Source of the DNA: JBFWVD01 sp050246915
GTDB taxonomy: Bacteria > Actinomycetota > Acidimicrobiia > Acidimicrobiales > Ilumatobacteraceae
DNA length: 16,872 nucleotides
Direction of reading: 5' to 3'
Assembly: GCA_050246915.1 (NCBI GenBank)
Contig: JBFWVD010000095.1
Location: 1-16,872 of the forward strand
Shown: one piece after another, positions 11,858 to 16,872 of the stretch
Layout of the letters: each line of letters begins with the position of its first letter
Numbering within the stretch: the first letter of the stretch is position 1
Translations under genes and position numbers: made by a program
The notes under the pieces: generated by a model
The model's database searches: none
The model's input: the letters and a program-made list of their open reading frames with translations, nothing else
What the model was told of the DNA's origin: nothing

Positions 11858-12631
11858 TCAGGCTGGGGGAGTGACGTCTCGTCCGCCATCGACGATGAGG
11901 TTCTGCCCGGTCACCCAACTCGACGCATCCGACGCCAGGAACAGTGCGGCCGAGGCGAGGTCATCGGGGACTCCGAGCCGACGGGTGGGGAGCGCCGCGG
12001 CACGCACCGACTCGTTGGTCTCCCACAGCTGGCGGGCGAAGTCGGTCTTCACCAGACCAGGGGTCAATGAATTGACCCGCACGGTCGGGCCGAGCTCCAT
12101 CGCCAACTGTTTCGTGAGGTGGATGAGGCCCGCCTTCGAGACGTTGTACACGCCAAGGCCGAACACGGGTCGGATACCACCGCCGGATGCGACGTTGATG
12201 ATGGATCCGCCATGCTCGCCCATCCACATCCGCCACGCGGCCTGTGCCAACAGCAGGGGCCCGATGAGGTTCACGTCCAAGATCTTGTGGATCACCGAGC
12301 TGGTCACTTCGATCGTCGGGCCGTACGTCGGGTTGGCGGCGGCGTTGCACACCAGCACGTCGAGCCTTCCGAGTTCGTCGACGCATCGACGCGTTGCCTC
12401 CTCGATCGAGTCTGGGTCGCCCTGCGAACCCTTGACGATGACGCATCGAACCCCGAGAGCGCTGATGGCCGCTTGCGTCTCGTTCAACTCGTCGACGTTG
12501 CGGGCCAGCACCGCGATGGAGGTGCCGACGTTGGCGAACGTCTCGGCGATCGCCCGACCGATGCCGCGCGTCCCCCCACTGATGAGCGCCACCTTGCCAT
12601 CGAGCCTGAACGCGTCGGTCGGGTTCTCCAC
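11858..12631 (-). CDS. Short-chain dehydrogenase/reductase (classical SDR)
   Basis: A 257-residue cytoplasmic NAD(P)-dependent oxidoreductase. It carries the cofactor motif GGTRGIG (19-25), NAAAN (96-100), active-site Asn121, Ser149 and YNVSK (Tyr162, Lys166), and a C-terminal LASDASSWVTGQNLIVDGG typical of FabG-like enzymes. Arg44 in VLARN after strand 2 hints at NADP use. The substrate cannot be inferred. The start is the GTG at 12631, which has no ribosome site but lies 7 nt behind TACTGT, so a leaderless mRNA is likely. It sits 22 bp downstream of the GGDEF-EAL gene on the same strand, so some read-through is possible. Confidence 0.92.
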   Translation of the reverse strand: MENPTDAFRLDGKVALISGGTRGIGRAIAETFANVGTSIAVLARNVDELNETQAAISALGVRCVIVKGSQGDPDSIEEATRRCVDELGRLDVLVCNAAANPTYGPTIEVTSSVIHKILDVNLIGPLLLAQAAWRMWMGEHGGSIINVASGGGIRPVFGLGVYNVSKAGLIHLTKQLAMELGPTVRVNSLTPGLVKTDFARQLWETNESVRAAALPTRRLGVPDDLASAALFLASDASSWVTGQNLIVDGGRDVTPPA

Positions 12632-12644
12632 CGGCCCGACAGTA
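12632..12644 (-). promoter_or_regulatory. Leaderless-type -10 box of the SDR gene
   Basis: On the minus strand TACTGT (complement of 12639-12644) lies 7 nt before the GTG at 12631. No good -35 is visible. Confidence 0.4.
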
Positions 12645-12653
12645 GACGCCCCG

Positions 12654-14990
12654 TCAACTGGGCCCGTTCGGCGTCCTCAGCCCCGTCGCCGAGGTTTGGT
12701 CGACTCCCAGGGCGCATGAGGTGCGCGCCAGAACGGCCTGCAGATCCCTGGATCGCACTGGCGGAGCGAACCAGTAGCCCTGACCCAGACCAACGCCCAT
12801 GTCGGCCACCGCGCGCGCTTCGGCTTCGGTCTCGATGCCTTCGGCGACCACGAACATATCGAGGCCATGGGCAAGGCTCACCATCGTGCGCAACAACTGT
12901 TGACCTGTCTGGGAGGAGTCGACGCCGGTGACGAAACTCCGGTCGATCTTGAGGGTGCGCACGGGGAGCGTCTGGAGGTAGGCGAGCGAGGAGTAGCCGG
13001 TGCCGAAGTCGTCGATGGCCAGGTTCATGCCCAGTCGTCGCAATGTCCACAGCTGCTCGACCGAGTCCGCAACATCTTGCATCAGTTCGGTCTCGGTGAC
13101 CTCGAGGGTCACTCGTTCCGGGGTCAGACCAGCACCCGTGACGATGCCCATCAAGACCGGGACGAGATCGGGAGCTGCCAGATGCTTCACCGAGAGGTTC
13201 AACGAGATCGACAGTCGCCGTCCGAGCTCGTCGGCACCGATGGCCCCGACTGCCTGACAGGCTGCGGCCCACACGACGCGATCGAGGTCGACCACCGCAC
13301 CGATGCGCTCGGCGGCGGCGATGAACCCATCTGCGGGCACTGTGCCGCGCGTCGGATGATCCCATCGGGCCAGCGCTTCCACCGCCACGATACGGCCCGA
13401 CGCGAGATCGACGATGGGTTGCAGCGCGGCGTGCAGCGCCTTGTTGGCGATGGCGCCGCGGATCTCCGACTCGAGGTCTTGGCGAGCCAGCAGCTCGCTG
13501 TGCATGGCCGGCTCGAAGAACACCAATTCGCGGCCGGTGGTCTTGGCGCGGTACATCGCGATGTCAGCGTGACGCAGGATCAACTCGGCATCGGTGCCAT
13601 GGGTCGCCTCGGCGGCCACGACGATGCCGATGGTGGCGTCGGCGTACAAGGTGCGCTCGCTCACCTCGATGGGTCGGCGGATGACCTCCGAGATCCGTGC
13701 GGCGACGCGCCGCGCTCCGTCGGCGTCGGTGCTCTCGAGCACCACCACGAACTCATCGCCACCGAGGCGGGCTGCGGTGTCGGGAACCCGCAAGGTCTCC
13801 GCGATGCGGCGACCGACGCACGCCAGCACCTCGTCGCCCACCGCGTGCCCGTAGCTGTCGTTGATTCCCTTGAACCGGCCGAGATCGATGAACATGACGG
13901 CGAGGGGAGTGCCCAGTCGAGCACAGCGTTCGACGCTCTGGGTGAGGCGGTCCATGAGGAGCGCCCGGTTGGGAAGTCCGGTGAGCGGATCGGTGAACGC
14001 AGCCTGGACGGTCTCCACGGTTCGCGCATCCATGAGCGCCACGCTGGCGTGCTCCGCCAGGTTCAGCAGCATCTCGAGCTCGACGTCCCGATAGGACCGG
14101 GCCCCGCCGCATGTGGCGACGGCCAAGCTGCCGATGGTGCGATGACGGTCGCGAATCGGCACGGCCATGCCGGTGCCCGTCTCGCCGATCTGGTCGTGCA
14201 CGGTCAGACCGTCGGCGAGGCGAGCGGCATCGCCGAGCGCCCGCAAGCTGGGTTGACACTGATGCACGTCCAACAGGCTGCTGGTGCCACCCACGCACTG
14301 CACGACGATGGGGACATCGTTGTCTTCGAGCGGGTCGAGATGGAGTTCGATGAACTCGTCGCCGAGGAGTTCATGGGCGCCTTCGACGATGGCCACCAAC
14401 ACGTCGTTCACCGGTCTGCGACGCGAGATCGACTGCTGGATCTGGAGCAGCCGGGCCTGGATCGCCTGGCGCTCGAGGACTTCGCGATGGAGCACCTCGT
14501 TCCGTTCGAGCAGCCGTTGGCGAGCTTCGGACTCGTGTTGCAGGGCGACCTCGTTGCGGAGGTCTCGGAACGAGGCCACGACACCGTTGACTGCAGGATC
14601 ATCGAACATGTTCACGAAGAACACCTCGATGGGCCGAACCTCTTCGGCGTTGACGATCCGCAGTCGCGCCACCCGGGTACTGCCGGGAACGGCGAACACG
14701 GCGATCAGCTCATCGAGAGCGGGCGCCAGATCGTCGGGGTGGACCAGCGTGGTCGCATCGATCGGCCCGGCGCCGTCCTGATCGCTCATCGAGCCAGATC
14801 CGATGAACTCGATGGCGGCCTTGTTGGCGTAGATGATGCGGACCTGGGCGTCGAACACGACGATGGCGTCGGGAACGGCATCGAGCAGGCGCGCCGGCAA
14901 CGCCCCGACCTGTTCGCGCTCCGTCGCTGTGGTGTCCATCCGCCTGTCCCGTCCGCTGCCGTTCGGCGTGGTTCTGATCGGCTCGGGCAT
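12654..14990 (-). CDS. PAS-GAF-GGDEF-EAL cyclic-di-GMP turnover protein
   Basis: A 778-residue soluble signalling protein. A PAS domain lies at about 33-145, a helical linker at 146-190, and a GAF-like domain at about 200-322. The GGDEF domain spans about 330-495 with RLGGDEF (GGDEF at 410-414) and an I-site RVPD (401-404) exactly five residues before it. The EAL domain spans about 510-760: EAL at 538-540, NLSVKHL, EVTETELM, DDFGTGYSSL, LKIDRSFV, AEGIETEAE and GQGYWF all retain the catalytic and metal ligands. Both cyclase and phosphodiesterase activities therefore look possible, with product inhibition of the cyclase. There is no membrane helix. The ATG at 14990 is chosen because GAGG lies 6 nt upstream; an ATG at 14939 is the alternative. 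The C-terminal 25 residues are low complexity. Confidence 0.93.
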   Translation of the reverse strand: MPEPIRTTPNGSGRDRRMDTTATEREQVGALPARLLDAVPDAIVVFDAQVRIIYANKAAIEFIGSGSMSDQDGAGPIDATTLVHPDDLAPALDELIAVFAVPGSTRVARLRIVNAEEVRPIEVFFVNMFDDPAVNGVVASFRDLRNEVALQHESEARQRLLERNEVLHREVLERQAIQARLLQIQQSISRRRPVNDVLVAIVEGAHELLGDEFIELHLDPLEDNDVPIVVQCVGGTSSLLDVHQCQPSLRALGDAARLADGLTVHDQIGETGTGMAVPIRDRHRTIGSLAVATCGGARSYRDVELEMLLNLAEHASVALMDARTVETVQAAFTDPLTGLPNRALLMDRLTQSVERCARLGTPLAVMFIDLGRFKGINDSYGHAVGDEVLACVGRRIAETLRVPDTAARLGGDEFVVVLESTDADGARRVAARISEVIRRPIEVSERTLYADATIGIVVAAEATHGTDAELILRHADIAMYRAKTTGRELVFFEPAMHSELLARQDLESEIRGAIANKALHAALQPIVDLASGRIVAVEALARWDHPTRGTVPADGFIAAAERIGAVVDLDRVVWAAACQAVGAIGADELGRRLSISLNLSVKHLAAPDLVPVLMGIVTGAGLTPERVTLEVTETELMQDVADSVEQLWTLRRLGMNLAIDDFGTGYSSLAYLQTLPVRTLKIDRSFVTGVDSSQTGQQLLRTMVSLAHGLDMFVVAEGIETEAEARAVADMGVGLGQGYWFAPPVRSRDLQAVLARTSCALGVDQTSATGLRTPNGPS

Positions 14991-15018
14991 CAGGAACCTC
15001 AAGTGGTCACCGATGTGC

Positions 15019-15030
15019 GGACATCTGTCC
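15019..15030. promoter_or_regulatory. Short palindrome upstream of the GGDEF-EAL gene
   Basis: GGACA-TC-TGTCC is a perfect 5-bp inverted repeat about 30 bp before the GGDEF-EAL start. It may be an operator, but so short a palindrome can occur by chance. Confidence 0.2.
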
Positions 15031-15051
15031 TGTATCAACTACACTGTGCAG

Positions 15052-15125
15052 TCGCGGGTCGGCTGAAAAGCCACTCGTGGCCCGTCTCCAACTTCGCCCG
15101 GTTGGAGACGGGCCTTTGTCGTTTA
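15052..15125 (+). ncRNA. Candidate small structured RNA with intrinsic terminator
   Basis: TACACT at 15040-15045 could be a -10 box giving a start near 15052, though the -35 is poor. The following 70 nt fold locally: GGCT-GAAA-AGCC (15061-15072) is nested between GGGTC (15056-15060) and GGCCC (15079-15083), which would compete with the next stem. A perfect 14-bp hairpin and T-rich tail end it. There is no open frame or ribosome site. It lies between two minus-strand genes, so a plus-strand terminator has no protein gene to serve. No known RNA family is recognised. Confidence 0.35.
15079..15121 (+). terminator. Strong intrinsic terminator
   Basis: Arms 15079-15092 and 15101-15114 form a perfect 14-bp stem (GGCCCGTCTCCAAC with its complement) around an 8-nt loop. 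CTTTGTCGTTT follows on the plus strand. The minus strand lacks an immediate T-run, with TTTT only about 12 nt later, so plus-strand use is favoured. Confidence 0.7.
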
Positions 15126-15216
15126 CGGGACCAGCGAACTGCCTGGTCGTGGCGCCGAACGATCATTCGACAGCCGCCGGGGTGTCCGTCGCGATCGCGT
15201 GCTCGTAGCCTGTGAG

Positions 15217-15260
15217 TGCTGGTCCGGTTCCGATCCCGCCCGATCGGAACCGGACCAGCA
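15217..15260 (-). terminator. Long perfect hairpin after the hydrolase gene
   Basis: A perfect 19-bp stem (arms 15217-15235 and 15242-15260) with a 6-nt loop begins 6 bases beyond the stop at 15267. There is no T-run, as is common for GC-rich actinobacterial terminators. Confidence 0.7.
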
Positions 15261-15266
15261 GCCGCG

Positions 15267-16331
15267 TCAGTGCTCGAGATGGGCTTGGGCGACCCCGGTA
15301 CCCCACGTGTGGATGCGCTGCCAGAACCGGTAGCGGGTGCTGGCGAAGTTGTGCATGTGACCCATGCGGGGGCACACGTACACGGTGATGTCGCTGCAGC
15401 TCTTGAATGCCTTCGGCTCCATCCAGGGGTCGGGGACCACGTCGCGTTCGCCGGTCGCGGTGAGCACCGGTACGGTGATCGATGCGGCCTCGAGCGCAAC
15501 GGCGCCGGGGGCGACCATGTGAACGCCGCACGTCGGCGTGGTACGCGACCGCCAAACGGGGATGTCACCTGCTTCGGGATCTGCGCTGGCTGCCATGTCG
15601 GCGGCAACGATGTCGGCCGGCACGTCGTCGTAGTGGAACGACCATTGGAACGGGTGCTCGCCGGACGCCGCGGCATTGGTGATGGACTCCTGGCCGCCGA
15701 GCGCGGGCGCCGCCGCGGCGGCGAGCGCTGCTGCGTTCAGCACTTCAGGGTTGTCGAGGCGGCTGCTGCGCGGGATCCACGGCCACGGCGCGGCCGGCGC
15801 TCCGGGGCGGGTGGGCACGACAGTATGGATGCCGCTGTATCCCAAGGTGGCGATGCCGTCGAAGGTGCCGTGATGGCCCTGGAGAACGATGGTGTAGCAC
15901 CCGCCCATCGACTGGCCGATGCCGAGTTTCACCGCGTCGGTGATCGCCGGGAGCGTGTCGGTCAACGTCCCCGATTCGATCTTGGCCATGACGGCCTCGA
16001 CGGTGCCCTTGTTGCCGAGTGCGGTGTTGTCGAGGGTGAGCAGGAACGGATCTTCGGGGACCGTCGACTCGCCGAACCCGAGGTGGTCGCAGGCCACGAA
16101 GATCCAACCGCGGTCGGTGTGGTAGCGGGCCTCGCCGCCGGAGTCGGTGGCGTCGGGCATGTCGAACGAGAAGTACCGTCGGCTGTAGCCACCACCGGGG
16201 AAGGCGAAGCACACCACCGGCGGATCCGACAGCGGCCCGTCAGGCAGGAAGACGGTCACCGCCGTCTCGGCCGGGATGCCGAGCCCGGCAACCTCGGTCA
16301 CGTCGATGCGGAGCTCGATCGGATCGTTCAC
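15267..16331 (-). CDS. Alpha/beta hydrolase fold protein
   Basis: A 354-residue probable serine hydrolase. It has an oxyanion-type FPGGG (44-48), the nucleophile elbow GQSMGG with Ser141, a likely acid Asp297 or Asp301 (GERDVVPDP), and a His in RMGHMHNF (His325 or His327). An Ala-rich insertion (about 199-216) and LDNPEVLNA suggest a cap region between strands 5 and 7. No signal peptide is visible, so it is probably cytoplasmic. The substrate is unknown; the family includes esterases, lipases and C-C hydrolases. The GTG at 16331 is preceded by GAGGGGGAAG about 5 nt upstream. A long hairpin follows the stop. The gene lies 101 bp downstream of the PfkB kinase on the same strand, without evidence for a shared operon. 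Confidence 0.88.
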   Translation of the reverse strand: MNDPIELRIDVTEVAGLGIPAETAVTVFLPDGPLSDPPVVCFAFPGGGYSRRYFSFDMPDATDSGGEARYHTDRGWIFVACDHLGFGESTVPEDPFLLTLDNTALGNKGTVEAVMAKIESGTLTDTLPAITDAVKLGIGQSMGGCYTIVLQGHHGTFDGIATLGYSGIHTVVPTRPGAPAAPWPWIPRSSRLDNPEVLNAAALAAAAAPALGGQESITNAAASGEHPFQWSFHYDDVPADIVAADMAASADPEAGDIPVWRSRTTPTCGVHMVAPGAVALEAASITVPVLTATGERDVVPDPWMEPKAFKSCSDITVYVCPRMGHMHNFASTRYRFWQRIHTWGTGVAQAHLEH

Positions 16332-16432
16332 GTTGCTTCCCCCTCGTCGAAGCGAGCGGACCCCTGCCGCTTGCGTGAGCCCAAGCTACTTGCAGCGATG
16401 TCTCGGTTTCAGAGATCGCCCAGGCGGATCGG

Positions 16433-16872
16433 TCAGCAACGCTGTGCCCAGTCGGCGGGTAGCTCATGGCGATGTGGGGGATCGGCGCCCGGTCGCTCAC
16501 AGGTGCGGGCCGCCACCGTCACACCCGCTCGGGTTGCCTGGGTCAGCAGGTCGAGATCGCTCAACTCACTGAGACCCAGCCCGTTGCCGACCCACCACGC
16601 GGTGAAGCCCCCGCCGAACGAATCGCCCGCCCCGATGGTGTCGGCCACCTTCACCCGCGGTACAGGCACCTCGGCCTCACCGACGCGGCTCACCACCGTG
16701 GCCGTGTCGCCCCCGGCGGTGACGAGCACGACGGCGGGCCCGGCCTCGAGCAGACGCCGAGCCGCGTCGAGGTGTGACCTCTCGGGGTCGAGATAATCGA
16801 GATCATCGGTGCTCACCTTGACCACGTCGGCACGACGCATCACACGGGCGACGCGCTCCAGGTACGCCGGCC
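16433..16872 (-). CDS. PfkB family carbohydrate kinase, C-terminal part (5' end outside window)
   Basis: The frame is open to the window edge and gives the last 146 residues of a ribokinase/fructokinase-type enzyme. VVKVSTDDLDYL corresponds to the family's DVVKxSxxEL stretch, VVLVTAGGDTA to the strand before the anion hole, and KVADTIGAGDSFGGGF to PfkB signature 2 with the catalytic base in GAGD. The visible sequence begins in frame with PAYLERVARV. The enzyme phosphorylates a sugar or nucleoside with ATP; the substrate cannot be told from this half. The tail after residue 120 or so is Cys/Pro/His-rich and unusual but short. Confidence 0.9.
   Translation of the reverse strand, partial: PAYLERVARVMRRADVVKVSTDDLDYLDPERSHLDAARRLLEAGPAVVLVTAGGDTATVVSRVGEAEVPVPRVKVADTIGAGDSFGGGFTAWWVGNGLGLSELSDLDLLTQATRAGVTVAARTCERPGADPPHRHELPADWAQRC

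Noticed and set aside
12867..15215. A 782-codon open frame on the plus strand, antisense to the GGDEF-EAL gene
   Set aside because: It lies opposite a gene with clear PAS, GAF, GGDEF and EAL motifs. Its product has no domain, and long antisense frames are common at high GC.
15216..16796. A 526-codon plus-strand open frame opposite the hydrolase and kinase genes
   Set aside because: It is a GC shadow, rich in Gly, Arg and Val without motifs, while the minus strand has a clear GQSMGG hydrolase and PfkB signature.
1..16872. tRNA, rRNA, CRISPR repeats, insertion sequences or phage genes
   Set aside because: None seen by eye on either strand; no direct repeats or transposase motifs were found.

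Overview
The window looks like chromosomal DNA of a high-GC actinobacterium. Supporting signs are GC-biased third codon positions, several GTG/TTG starts, genes with no Shine-Dalgarno site whose start lies 6-8 nt behind a TANNNT -10 box (leaderless transcripts), actinobacterial partner-switching stress regulators, and bacterial Ku. An acidimicrobial relative is my best guess, but nothing here proves the lineage. I see no tRNA, rRNA, CRISPR array, insertion sequence or prophage gene.

Layout. Positions 1-43 hold the likely tail of an upstream gene. Positions 135-1629 carry a CsbD-like stress protein, a free-standing glycogen-binding (CBM48) protein, a small one-helix membrane protein on the other strand, and a STAS anti-anti-sigma protein. 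Positions 1689-3784 (minus) carry an SigB/SigF-type sigma factor, Dps, and a membrane/zinc-ribbon protein translationally coupled to Dps. Divergent from the sigma gene, 3945-5905 (plus) encodes a CHASE3-HAMP-SpoIIE phosphatase (RsbU/RsbP type) and a second STAS protein. A RsbW-like protein follows (5928-6332, minus), then a LuxR-type response regulator with a second RsbW-like kinase (6456-7597, plus) and a small acidic protein (7674-7889). Positions 8035-9845 (minus) hold a RibD-C type reductase, a zinc-ribbon metallopeptidase and its predicted leader peptide. Positions 9957-11847 (plus) hold Ku and an ATP-dependent DNA ligase. The rest, mostly minus strand, is an SDR dehydrogenase, a PAS-GAF-GGDEF-EAL protein, an alpha/beta hydrolase and the end of a PfkB sugar kinase.

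How it fits together. Most of the first 12 kb reads as one general-stress-response locus: a stress sigma factor, two RsbW-like anti-sigma proteins, two STAS antagonists and a membrane phosphatase as sensor. Six sites match GTTT-N15/16-GGGTA(G/C/T), the promoter form of the SigB/SigF family, and each lies directly upstream of a gene: CBM48, dps, the LuxR/kinase operon, the RibD-like reductase, the metallopeptidase and ku. Two weaker matches precede csbD-like and the small acidic gene. The sigma factor therefore probably controls its own neighbours: iron and DNA protection (Dps), end joining (Ku plus ligase), a carbohydrate-binding protein, a metallopeptidase and a feedback kinase. The other regulatory genes instead show plain TANNNT leaderless promoters.

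The most unusual details are the Ku/metallopeptidase divergent promoter pair, a 14-codon leaderless reading frame coupled by ATGA to the metallopeptidase, the Dps-coupled zinc-ribbon membrane protein, and a possible small RNA near 15.1 kb.
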